From the NCBI RefSeq assembly GCF_003201195.1, contig NZ_QICQ01000025.1, forward strand, positions 1 through 44,410: DNA of 44,410 bases, in the 5' to 3' direction. This stretch comes from Nitrosomonas eutropha. Lineage in GTDB: Bacteria; Pseudomonadota; Gammaproteobacteria; Burkholderiales; Nitrosomonadaceae. The notes under the pieces were generated by a model. It made no database searches. It saw only the letters and a program-made list of their open reading frames with translations, and was not told the DNA's origin. How positions within the stretch are numbered: the first letter of the stretch is position 1; each line of letters opens with the position of its first letter. Of this stretch, positions 7,560 to 14,742 are shown piece by piece. The position numbers and the translations under genes were made by a program.

Positions 7560-7865
7560 ATGGCCAGAACAAGAAAATTATTTCCGCCTGAATTGCTGGA
7601 AGAGCTGCGAGTAATGCCGGTGGTGGCCGCGCTCGATGCCCTGGGGCTGTACTGGAAGCATGACCCTGATTTTGTGCCGGTGAAGGATAAATCCACTGTC
7701 CGGCTGAATGTGTCCCTGGGCGGTGGTGGTGTCGAGCTGTTGGCTACCGGGCCGAAGTGGTACGACACCAGGGCAGAGAAGGGCGGCGGCGGTGCGGTCG
7801 ATCTGGCCATGCACCTGCTGCGCTTGGACTTCGTGACAGCGGTGAAGCGGTTCCAGTCAAATTAA
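7560..7865 (+). CDS. Small primase-like (CHC2/DUF3991-like) protein
   Basis: This 101-aa protein contains LRLNVSLGGGG, then TGPKWYDTRAEKGGGGAVDLAMHLLRLDFVTAVKRF. That segment is the hallmark of the zinc-finger/DUF3991 N-terminal domain of plasmid primases, where a GGGAIDL step follows a short beta-sheet. Metal-binding cysteines are absent and no Toprim domain follows, so it is a stand-alone domain or a truncated primase. It follows repA and precedes the iterons, so a role in replication priming is likely but not shown. Confidence 0.65.
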   Translation: MARTRKLFPPELLEELRVMPVVAALDALGLYWKHDPDFVPVKDKSTVRLNVSLGGGGVELLATGPKWYDTRAEKGGGGAVDLAMHLLRLDFVTAVKRFQSN

Positions 7866-8120
7866 TCAAAATTTAGCCGCTAAAAATCTGGCGGCTGGCC
7901 ATCACCAAATATGACCCCACAGAACCGCTCAAGCTGCACGTTTGAGGCGGTGCTAATACGTTCTCCTAACCTTTCCCTTTGAAAATGCGTCTACGGGCCT
8001 TGTAGGCGGCGTGTGGCCGTTCGTCTTTGCGTCTGGTTGGAACGCCGGTGGTGTCGGGCCGTTTTGTAAGGTTTTACGCAAAGAAGAGGGAGGGGCCGCC
8101 GTTATCAAGTGTGGGCGACT

Positions 8121-8301
8121 AATAAAGTCGGTAACAAATTGTGGTTTACAACCGCAATATTATGTCTTTCCTTAATCCCAAGGAAAAATAATGTTGGTAA
8201 CTTTTGTCAGCTATTTAGTAATTCTTTACCAAAATTATTTAATAAAGTTCGTAACTATTATAAATAGTTATCATCTTTATTTACTGGTTCCCAACTTTAT
8301 T
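8121..8301. repeat. Iteron cluster A (probable oriV)
   Basis: Copies of AATAAAGTYGGTAAC occur at 8121-8135, 8187-8201 (one mismatch) and 8241-8255 on the + strand, and at 8267-8281 (degenerate) and 8287-8301 on the - strand, in an AT-rich stretch. Such iterons are where Rep proteins open a plasmid origin. The rest of the gap from 7866 shows no gene. A second cluster of the same repeat lies at 10709-10823. Confidence 0.75.
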
Positions 8302-8305
8302 CGAC

Positions 8306-9898
8306 TCAGCTGTTAAACATTGTTTCCGCTCGCGCTAGTACGCGCTCTTTGGCGCTATTGAGCATCTCAGAAACATAGAACTTCTCGACATACTTCTCAA
8401 TCACTTGTTCTGCCACCATCGTAGCTGTCGCTGGATTGATTGCATTCTTTGCTAACTGCTTCACAAACGACAAGTAGGTCACATTTCCAGATTTTACTGC
8501 ACCCACCAGTTGTTCAAACTCTTCTATTGAAATAATCGTGATGTTCTGTGGGGGCATTCTCGATAATTGTTCTTTGCTGGGCGACATAAATTTAGAATCT
8601 AGCAATATTTGATCAAAGAATTGCTCATCTACCCATTGTTTCAGTTGTAAGCCATTACCAAAGAGCAATTGGCGACTTGTCACGACAATCAGGTAATCGT
8701 TATCTGCAGATTTTGCTTCACTCAGATCAATTTCATTGCTTCGAAGCAAAGTCCCCACTTTCCAACCTTGAACAATTGCCTCTCGAATACGTTTAAGTTT
8801 TGATTTAACGAGTTGGGGATGATCGGAGAGAAGTACATCGTCTGGAAAGAGGCTCATTTTAGATTCGATAAAAACGTTACCACCGGCGCTTGGAATTAAT
8901 GCATCCACCGCCGACATCGATGAATTACCGAGTCGTTTAAATTCTTTGTCAGTGATAGGGTGAGTTCCAGACTCTTTGATGAGTTCAATTACATAATCCT
9001 CGAATACCTTGCTAAAGCTATCCGTGTAGTCTTGGCTAAATTCAGACATTCGAATATGTACGGACTCTTCCAGTCCGTGATAAAAAATGGTCGGATTCCA
9101 AGCAAGCACCCTTGTTTCATCTAATTTTAAGAGAGGATATTTAGCCAACCATGGGAATTCGAATCGTTCGCTCTCCGGCCTGCAATTAAATTTATCTTTT
9201 TCTCTTCGAGAATGAAGCTCTCCTTGAAGCAGAACCCGCAGCTCACTTAGATCCTTGGAAAACAATTTAACTAGTTGGTACAGCGGCTTTGTCAATTCCT
9301 CGGGTAGTGCTGAATAAACGCGCAAGTCTAAGGGCTGTTGGGGAGCTGCTGTTTTTAATTGCGACATTAATAGAATTGCCGCTAACATAAAATCATCGGG
9401 TGTCATGCAAAATACGCTCTCAAATCGGCTTCGACAGGGGTTTGTTGCGTCAAGACGTGAAATCAACGCAGCCCAACGCAAAAATCCAAAAGTCTCGGGA
9501 CTTTGGAATATTAATTGCGCATGCATTGTTGCCCTCACTCTCAGTAGCACTTCTTGCTCATTTTTATATGATCCTAGCTTCGCTTTCCAGATTGCGTTAC
9601 AGCAAGCATAGAATTCTTCGGTGGGACAAGGATCTCCTTTATCCAAATGAATCATCTTGTCTTCTATCGCTAATTTGATGACAAGTGCGGGCAACCACGG
9701 CATTGCTTCAAGAGATTCTTTTTTATTCTGGTGCTGCTGAGTCAGATGATTCACTCCTATATAAATAATCGATCTCAGGGAGTAGCGTTGTAGCCGACGC
9801 TTGATGACTTTGGCCACATCCGCGTAACTCAATGTAGAGGGATCCGGGGTAAATCTAATAGGCGTATTGAGAGCGATAGAGCTTGAAGGTCGAGGCAT
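8306..9898 (-). CDS. Putative PD-(D/E)XK nuclease, candidate defence protein
   Basis: The 530-aa protein is not a family I can name. A nuclease-like core is visible at about residues 297-350: a conserved-looking helix (KVFEDYVIELI, Glu305), then AVDALIPSAGGNVFIESKMS with Asp332 and Glu345-Ser-Lys347, i.e. D-x12-ExK. The N-terminal ~290 residues are helical with no motif I recognise; the C-terminus (about 385-530) is mixed and ends in a charged helix. Single large nuclease genes of this style on plasmids and satellites are often anti-phage or anti-plasmid systems, which is inference here. It is AT-richer than the flanking backbone and lies exactly between two iteron clusters with its own terminal gap, suggesting insertion into the origin region. 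Confidence 0.6.
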   Translation of the reverse strand: MPRPSSSIALNTPIRFTPDPSTLSYADVAKVIKRRLQRYSLRSIIYIGVNHLTQQHQNKKESLEAMPWLPALVIKLAIEDKMIHLDKGDPCPTEEFYACCNAIWKAKLGSYKNEQEVLLRVRATMHAQLIFQSPETFGFLRWAALISRLDATNPCRSRFESVFCMTPDDFMLAAILLMSQLKTAAPQQPLDLRVYSALPEELTKPLYQLVKLFSKDLSELRVLLQGELHSRREKDKFNCRPESERFEFPWLAKYPLLKLDETRVLAWNPTIFYHGLEESVHIRMSEFSQDYTDSFSKVFEDYVIELIKESGTHPITDKEFKRLGNSSMSAVDALIPSAGGNVFIESKMSLFPDDVLLSDHPQLVKSKLKRIREAIVQGWKVGTLLRSNEIDLSEAKSADNDYLIVVTSRQLLFGNGLQLKQWVDEQFFDQILLDSKFMSPSKEQLSRMPPQNITIISIEEFEQLVGAVKSGNVTYLSFVKQLAKNAINPATATMVAEQVIEKYVEKFYVSEMLNSAKERVLARAETMFNS

Positions 9899-10398
9899 TT
9901 GAATAGTATCGCTCCTGATTTAATATATGACAGGTGCACAGCGGCCAAGCAGAGATAGTTTTAACGACCTGCATTCAGCGCGATTTTAAGCCAGGAGTAC
10001 CGCATCTATCCGCCCCCTAAAAACGAAAATAACTGCAAATAAACCCGCATTTATCTTCATCGACCAGCATTCGATCTGCGCAAACCAACAATAAATGCGA
10101 CTGTTCGTTAATCCATGAAGTCGTCGGTAGCGCCATTTATTGGATGTAGTTTTTGAACCGAGTTTGTGGAAGCAGTTCACCACATACTTCCATGCTGAGA
10201 ACAGGGGCATCAATGGGTTGTAACAAACGGCCGTTTGTTGCACTGACAACTGCGCTCTGATTTTCACTTATTCCTGGTTATAAATCTCACTGAATGCAGG
10301 TTGATCCAATTATAAATGCAGGTTGTTAGAGATAGTGGCAGGTGAAGCAACTGTTGGTTTCACCCATATTCAGGGGGATATTCGTGGGCCACATGATT
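9899..10398. other. 500-bp gap with inverted and direct TGCAGG repeats
   Basis: No convincing gene is present. CCTGCATTCAG (9970-9980) and CTGAATGCAGG (10290-10300) form an 11-bp perfect inverted repeat about 310 bp apart, extended to 14 of 16 bases, and AAATGCAGGTTG (10314-10325) repeats the right arm. These may be ends of a small element or regulator sites. The promoter for the 8306-9898 gene should be near 9900-9960. Confidence 0.4.
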
Positions 10399-10656
10399 CT
10401 AATATGACTCGCTATCATCCTTAAGCGTCCATCCATGAGACTCCATACAACTGTCGTAGAATTCCTGGCGTAATAATCCTCCTGCAATTCCCGGGCCAAA
10501 GTCGGATTGACGGGCATCTTTTTCGCACTGGTAACTATCCTTGCGAAGATCCGAGGTTGATGCTTCTGGTTTTTTCCAAACCTTTGTGCTTGAACAGCCA
10601 GTTATAAATACAGCCAAAACAAGTGTGAGCAGGCGCTGGTTAATAGATTTATTCAC
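10399..10656 (-). CDS. Small lipoprotein, unknown function
   Basis: This 85-aa product has a clear lipoprotein signal (MNKSINQRLLTLVLAVFITGC, lipobox ITGC at about residue 21). The mature part contains a pair of conserved-looking cysteines (YQCEKDARQS and DSCMESHGW), as in small outer-membrane-anchored proteins of many proteobacteria. It sits with the nuclease gene between the two iteron clusters on the same strand. Nothing further can be said on function. Confidence 0.7.
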   Translation of the reverse strand: MNKSINQRLLTLVLAVFITGCSSTKVWKKPEASTSDLRKDSYQCEKDARQSDFGPGIAGGLLRQEFYDSCMESHGWTLKDDSESY

Positions 10657-10708
10657 ATTTTTAATCCAAAAATATTGGCCTATAACAGGTCTTACTATAT
10701 AGGGTTAA

Positions 10709-10823
10709 AATAAAGTAGGTAACACCGGAGATAATGACGGACTTTATTTAAATAAATTTAGTAAAAATTTACATAATAGCCGATAAAAGTTACCAACTTT
10801 ATTTCCAAGTTACCGACTTTATT
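10709..10823. repeat. Iteron cluster B
   Basis: The same iteron as at 8121-8301 recurs: AATAAAGTAGGTAAC at 10709-10723 on +, and inverse copies GTTACCAACTTTATT (10789-10803) and GTTACCGACTTTATT (10809-10823), plus a degenerate inverse copy around 10734-10748. The cluster ends 29 bases before the first possible codon of the KfrA remnant. The two clusters are separated by a 2.4-kb cargo block. Confidence 0.75.
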
Positions 10824-10851
10824 TCGATCCTACATCAAGCTGGCCCAGGCC

Positions 10852-11286
10852 GTGACCAGGGCCGAGCGGGCGGAAACGAAAGCCGATGAGGTTGAATGCC
10901 GGGCTGGCGATCTACGCGCCGAACTTGACCGCGCCCATCAGGATGCCGACCAGGCGCGAGTCGCGTACCAGGAACAGCAGAAAACATCAGACAAGTATCT
11001 TGCGGAGCTGGAAAAGGCGCGGGATGCCGCCGCCGAGGTTGTCGCAAAAAATCGGCAACTGGACGCAGACCTGGCCGGAGCAGTGGCATGTCAGGAAGGT
11101 ATAGGGCGGGAGTTGGAAGCGGGCAGGGCCGAGCTGTTGGAAGCCAAGCAGCAGGCGTCAGCGTTGCGTGAAGAAGTGGCCCGGCTCAACGGAGCGACGG
11201 CGACCTATAAGGAAATGCTGGAGCGGTTCGAGGTGGCGGCAAAAGCAGCGACCAGGGCGAGAAAGCAGCCAAAGACCGAGGGCTGA
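10852..11286 (+). pseudogene. kfrA: KfrA-like coiled-coil protein lacking its DNA-binding domain
   Basis: The 144-aa frame is almost entirely Ala/Glu/Arg/Lys heptads typical of the KfrA alpha-helical tail (AERAETKADEVE, ALREEVARLNGA), ending in a basic tail. Full KfrA proteins (over 300 aa) start with a helix-turn-helix domain that binds their own promoter. Here the open frame runs upstream into iteron B with no ATG, so the first possible start is GTG 10852. The gene looks beheaded by the rearrangement that placed the iterons there. Expression as a short coiled coil cannot be excluded. Confidence 0.65.
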
Positions 11287-11310
11287 AATGGTCAACATCC
11301 CGAGCGGCTG

Positions 11311-11455
11311 CCCCTCAAATGTTAATAGATTGCCTCTATGAAGGGTGCTGTTTCCGGGGTCGCTTTCCAGGTGTTCATTGACACTTGAGGGGCGGGCTAT
11401 GCCCCCCCTCTTGGCGTCCAATTCGCCCCTTGGGGCGTCAAAACAAGTCCGCTTT
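11311..11455. other. Inverted-repeat-rich gap between kfrA remnant and umuC
   Basis: GCCCCTCAA (about 11311) pairs with TTGAGGGGC (about 11386), and CGCCCCTTGGGGCG (about 11425) is a 14-bp palindrome. Since kfrA and umuC converge here, one or both stems may terminate transcription from either side. Confidence 0.45.
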
Positions 11456-11466
11456 GTTCTGGCATG

Positions 11467-12762
11467 TTATCCCACAGCAATCGGGATATCTCTGATTTTC
11501 GCAGTATAGGAAGGCGTTTTACGCTGCTGGCTCATAGACCATGTTTTCTTGCCAGTACCTGTGCTGCCGTAAATGATTGTCCCTCTTCCAAACTGGCTAT
11601 TAATCTGGTCAATTGCCTGCATTAACTGATCGGCTTTGTTTGACATCGAGGAGCCGAAATCCAGCTCGATCTGCTGAACCGTTGTAGTGGATAGATCCAT
11701 AAGAATCACACCAGCCTTTATAAAATCATACCCAGGCTTGTAAATCGTTCTTAGACCGCGTATAGCCGCCGATAACAGGCTATTAGTATCAGATGCAGGG
11801 CGTACCAATGGCACAGTGATTGAACGAGCATATTGCGGGCCGGCGCGATGTTTGCTGGTATGTATGAATACCAGAATTGCCGAAGCAAAACTTTGTTGTC
11901 TACGCAGCTTTTCTGCCGCGCGTGAGGTGAATTCTGTAACCGCTTCGGTAAGTGATACGAGATCTCGTACAGGCTGGCCAAAAGTACGGGTGTAAGCAAT
12001 TTCTTTCTTTGGTGCCGGGATTTCTTCCAGATCGATGCAGCTTTGGCCGTGTAACTCGCGCCAGGTACGTTCCAGCGTTACACTGAATCGTTTTCTAACT
12101 GTTCCAGGATCAAGCTCTACGAAATCTTTTACTGTCTTAATACCAGCGTCCTTGAGCTGCTGGCCGATCCGCCTACCTATTCCCCAGATTTCACCAATAT
12201 CAGTGATACCAAAAAGATACATTCTCTGGCGTTCAGTGAGTTCAACCAGGTTGCAAACCTGCGCCAAACGGGGAGGGTAGCTGCCGGGCTTTCGTTCTGC
12301 ATCCTTGGCAATATGATTGGCAAGCTTGGCCAGGGTTTTACTCGCGCCTATTCCAATGCATGTAGGAATACCGATCCATTGCAGAATCTTGGCGCGCGTA
12401 TCTTTGGCACGTTGAGTCACATCTGGAATGCCTTGCAAGCCAAGGAAACACTCGTCAATGGAATAGATTTCCTGGGAATCGCCCAGCTCGGATGCCAGGC
12501 TCATCATGCGATTGCTCATATCGCCGTACAGTGCGAAATTGGCGGAAAGTGAAATCAATCCGGCAGATTTCTCCAGGTGTTTAACCTGGAACCATGGATG
12601 TCCCATTTTAACCCCCAGCGCTTTTGCTTGTTCGCTGCGGGCGATTGCACAGCCATCGTTATTTGACAATACGATAAGTGGCTTATTCTGTAATTGTGGT
12701 TGAAACACACGTTCACAACTACAATAAAAATTGTTGCCATCGATCAAGGCAAATAACTTCAT
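11467..12762 (-). CDS. umuC: Y-family DNA polymerase V catalytic subunit UmuC
   Basis: The protein has 431 aa, the usual UmuC length. It begins FALIDGNNFYCSCERVF and carries SIDECFLGL (catalytic acidic pair), PTCIGIGASKTLAKLANH (fingers/palm), the helix-hairpin-helix region GIGRRIGQQLKDAGIKTV and the little-finger domain with AYTRTFGQPV. The C-terminal tail with FGRGTIIYGSTG matches the UmuC C-terminal extension. It performs error-prone translesion synthesis with processed UmuD. It is the last gene of a minus-strand umuD-x-umuC operon with an extra gene in the middle. Confidence 0.96.
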   Translation of the reverse strand: MKLFALIDGNNFYCSCERVFQPQLQNKPLIVLSNNDGCAIARSEQAKALGVKMGHPWFQVKHLEKSAGLISLSANFALYGDMSNRMMSLASELGDSQEIYSIDECFLGLQGIPDVTQRAKDTRAKILQWIGIPTCIGIGASKTLAKLANHIAKDAERKPGSYPPRLAQVCNLVELTERQRMYLFGITDIGEIWGIGRRIGQQLKDAGIKTVKDFVELDPGTVRKRFSVTLERTWRELHGQSCIDLEEIPAPKKEIAYTRTFGQPVRDLVSLTEAVTEFTSRAAEKLRRQQSFASAILVFIHTSKHRAGPQYARSITVPLVRPASDTNSLLSAAIRGLRTIYKPGYDFIKAGVILMDLSTTTVQQIELDFGSSMSNKADQLMQAIDQINSQFGRGTIIYGSTGTGKKTWSMSQQRKTPSYTAKIRDIPIAVG

Positions 12763-12793
12763 GAACTAAGTATCCTTATGCTTGAAGGCGTGG

Positions 12794-13147
12794 CTACGGG
12801 GCTTTGTTAGGTGTGAAATTTCCAGCCACGAGACGTTTGCGGATTATCTCTGAGTCTTTCTGTATCCTGCTTGCTAATTTCTTATCTTCTGCAGATTCCC
12901 AACTGACAACCTCTAGCTTGGTCTCATTGCCATAGCGTCTTTGTAAAGATGGAGTACATGCCTCTGCATACTGGTGTGCCAGAGTAGCCGATTCAATGTG
13001 TGCCATTCCGGAAAATCCGCAAAGACGAACGTGAGGGCCAAGAAACAGCTCGTCTTTCTGATCTTGTGCAAACAGTGAAATCGGTGCAACTTTTGGTAGT
13101 TGAGGCTTGATTCCATAATAGGTAATCTGCCGAGATGCCTTAATCAT
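12794..13147 (-). CDS. Unknown protein between umuD and umuC
   Basis: The protein is about 117 aa from ATG 13147 (beginning MIKASRQITYYG); a TTG at 13171 would add eight residues. It contains PQLPKVAPISLFAQDQKDELFLG, RLCGFSGMAHIESATLAHQYAEA and a charged C-terminal helix (ESAEDKKLASRIQKDSEIIRKRL). I do not recognise the family. It lies between umuD and umuC on the same strand, 31 bp before umuC and about 46 bp after umuD, so it is probably co-expressed in the SOS response and could be an accessory factor of the polymerase. Confidence 0.7.
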   Translation of the reverse strand: MIKASRQITYYGIKPQLPKVAPISLFAQDQKDELFLGPHVRLCGFSGMAHIESATLAHQYAEACTPSLQRRYGNETKLEVVSWESAEDKKLASRIQKDSEIIRKRLVAGNFTPNKAP

Positions 13148-13193
13148 GTCGATCGCTGTTAGTTGTAACAAAAAAATGGATTAAACAAATGAT

Positions 13194-13625
13194 TCAGAAC
13201 TGTTTGATACAGGAAGTCACAACCCCCCATACTTCTAAGGTTTGACCATCTTTAAAAACCATATCTTCATAGTCTGGATTGGCTGCCTGTAGCTTGGTTA
13301 TGCCATCCATCATATACAAGCGCTTGCACGTAAATTCTCCATCGATGCAGGCAATCACGATTTTTCCGTGCTCCGGATTAACGGCTCTATCAACAACGAC
13401 AATATCCCCGTCATCGATCCCGGCCATTGCCATTGAATGACCTTTAATCCGCATCAAGAAAGTTGCTTCCGGATGCTGGATCAGCTCGTCGCTCAGATCG
13501 ATACGCTTGAGCAGAAAATCATCTGCCGGGCTGGGAAATCCAGCTCGGACACCCGAATAAAGCGGGATAAAGATAGGTTGGCCGATTTGAACGGACACGG
13601 GGCGGTTATGGTCTGGGATTAACAA
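13194..13625 (-). CDS. umuD: UmuD, LexA-like self-cleaving polymerase subunit
   Basis: The 143-aa protein has the UmuD layout: the cleavage site Ala28-Gly29 in GVRAGFPSPADD, catalytic Ser64 in KGHSMAMAG and catalytic Lys101 in FTCKRLY. Cleavage stimulated by RecA filaments would give UmuD', which joins UmuC. TTG at 13625 is the assigned start; no good ribosome site is seen and the exact start is uncertain, but the cleavage site position fits it. A possible weak SOS box lies 115 bp upstream. Confidence 0.95.
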   Translation of the reverse strand: MLIPDHNRPVSVQIGQPIFIPLYSGVRAGFPSPADDFLLKRIDLSDELIQHPEATFLMRIKGHSMAMAGIDDGDIVVVDRAVNPEHGKIVIACIDGEFTCKRLYMMDGITKLQAANPDYEDMVFKDGQTLEVWGVVTSCIKQF

Positions 13626-13713
13626 GATTCTTGAGCCACTTAAAAAAGTTCAATGCGGTGATCAATTATTAATCACTCCTATCACTTCCTGCAACACCAA
13701 TAGGTTAAGCAGG

Positions 13714-13756
13714 TTATCCACAGATATATTCATGGTTTTTGTGGATATATACGCAG
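13714..13756. promoter_or_regulatory. DnaA-box-like sites and weak SOS-box candidate upstream of umuD
   Basis: TTATCCACA (13714-13722) is a perfect DnaA box and TGTGGATAT (13740-13748) is an inverse near-copy. The 16-mer GTGGATATATACGCAG (13741-13756) read on the minus strand is CTGCGTATATATCCAC, close to the LexA pattern CTGT-N8-ACAG. The region is AT-rich. The sites overlap, so which one is real is unclear. Confidence 0.35.
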
Positions 13757-13798
13757 ATGCATACATATTCATTCATAAGCTACTGATTTTTTTCAATT

Positions 13799-14164
13799 CC
13801 TGTCTCGCGTTTTAAGTCGTGAAAGCCGTTCGCATTACTCCATATCATTTGCCAATTCCGGTCGATCTGCATTTGGAGCCGCCTTTTCCCGACGCATAGC
13901 TACACGGCCATTTTGTTCAAGGGAAAGCCCCGCCTGCCCCGTGTCCTCACTGCGTTGCGGGCCGCACCAGCCAGGCGGGTCCGCTTGGCGCCCTTGCACA
14001 ACTCTGCCCGCTTTGCTGTTCATGCGTCAAGGCGGCTCCAAGAAGCAGATTTTAACCAGGCAAAGGAGGAAAACATGATCAATACGACCAATCACAACCA
14101 CAATAACAGCAAAAGCAAGGCTCACCAAGAAGCAGGGGGGAACAGAAAATGAGCATGGGGGAAC
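13799..14164. repeat. 366-bp direct repeat, copy 1
   Basis: The sequence appears identical to 42242-42607. It holds a GC-rich, stem-forming stretch, a strong ribosome site (AAAGGAGG), a 25-codon leader ORF and the first five codons of a following gene, so it works as a portable upstream/leader segment. Here it drives the intact 114-aa gene at 14149. Confidence 0.9.
14075..14152 (+). CDS. 25-aa leader peptide, translationally coupled
   Basis: ATG 14075 follows AAAGGAGG at ideal spacing and reads MINTTNHNHNNSKSKAHQEA plus GGNRK, rich in Asn, His and Lys. The stop overlaps the ATG of the next gene as ATGA at 14149-14152, so it probably couples translation of that gene. An identical copy lies in the second repeat (42518-42595). 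Whether the peptide itself has a role is unknown. Confidence 0.6.
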   Translation: MINTTNHNHNNSKSKAHQEAGGNRK

Positions 14165-14493
14165 GACAGAATATTGAACGGCAGATTGCCCGTAGCGCTG
14201 TTAATGCCTTAATTAAGGCCGGTTACAGTGTGGCTGTGTTCGACGGCGAGGAAATTGCTTTGGAGGCAGCCAGGGATATAGGCGCAATCATGGACGCTAT
14301 GTTCAGCACAGACGAGGATTGCCTGTTTGCCATGATAACCATGAAAGATGGAAAAAAGAAGCGGGTGGGGTGGGTGAGTTTTGTCTATGGTAATGCTGGC
14401 TATGACGTAATCAGCGACTACACGACAAACCTTGAAACAGTATTGGCCGATACTACGGCATTGACAGAACGCCTTGAAATGCAACGCGGCTAA
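14149..14493 (+). CDS. Hypothetical plasmid protein (114 aa)
   Basis: The protein begins MSMGERQNIERQIARSAV and has an amphipathic helix followed by an alpha/beta stretch (AGYSVAVFDGEEIALEAARD, CLFAMITMKDGKKKRVGWVSFVYGNAGYDVISDYTTNLE). It has the feel of small acidic plasmid proteins of leading regions; I cannot assign a family with certainty. It is translated by coupling to the 25-aa leader ORF. Its first codons lie within the 366-bp repeat, so the gene has exchanged its 5' end with the other copy's locus. Confidence 0.75.
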   Translation: MSMGERQNIERQIARSAVNALIKAGYSVAVFDGEEIALEAARDIGAIMDAMFSTDEDCLFAMITMKDGKKKRVGWVSFVYGNAGYDVISDYTTNLETVLADTTALTERLEMQRG

Positions 14494-14508
14494 ACGAAGG
14501 GAAAACCC

Positions 14509-14637
14509 ATTGTAAAACGGAGTTTTCCAGAATCGAAGAAATATAATCGCGTTGAATGCGGGTTAGTCCAGTTTGAAGGAGTAATCACGTATTTAGGCGA
14601 TAACTGTCTCAAGTTTTATTCTGCTTGCCAAGATTAG
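14509..14637 (+). CDS. Possible 42-aa ORF with non-standard ATT start (doubtful)
   Basis: A frame with no ATG/GTG/TTG start runs from ATT 14509 (AAGGG six bases upstream) to TAG 14637, encoding VKRSFPESKKYNRVECGLV, then QFEGVITYLGDNCLKFY and SACQD. The composition is protein-like with two or three Cys, but the start codon would be exceptional. It may be a decayed gene. It fills the gap between the 114-aa gene and the kfrB terminator. Confidence 0.2.
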   Translation: MVKRSFPESKKYNRVECGLVQFEGVITYLGDNCLKFYSACQD

Positions 14638-14659
14638 GTCAGATAATATCTGTCTTTAA

Positions 14660-14683
14660 ACAGGGCGGATACTCCCGCCCTGT
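14660..14683. terminator. Hairpin terminator, probably for the kfrB/virB operon end
   Basis: ACAGGGCGG (14660-14668) and CCGCCCTGT (14675-14683) form a 9-bp stem with a 6-base loop, 60 bases after the kfrB stop. On the minus strand it is followed by TTTAAAG. Confidence 0.65.
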
Positions 14684-14742
14684 ATTGAATTGGGGTTTTT
14701 ACCTTGGCCAACTTTTTTGGCCATGTCTATCCCCTATAGACG

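Noticed and set aside
10852..11089. Minus-strand proline/arginine-rich ORF opposite the KfrA remnant
   Set aside because: Typical shadow of an Ala/Glu-rich coiled coil on the other strand.
13741..13756. LexA (SOS) box for umuD
   Set aside because: CTGCGTATATATCCAC has two deviations in the CTGT...ACAG arms and overlaps a DnaA-like box; kept only as a weak candidate.
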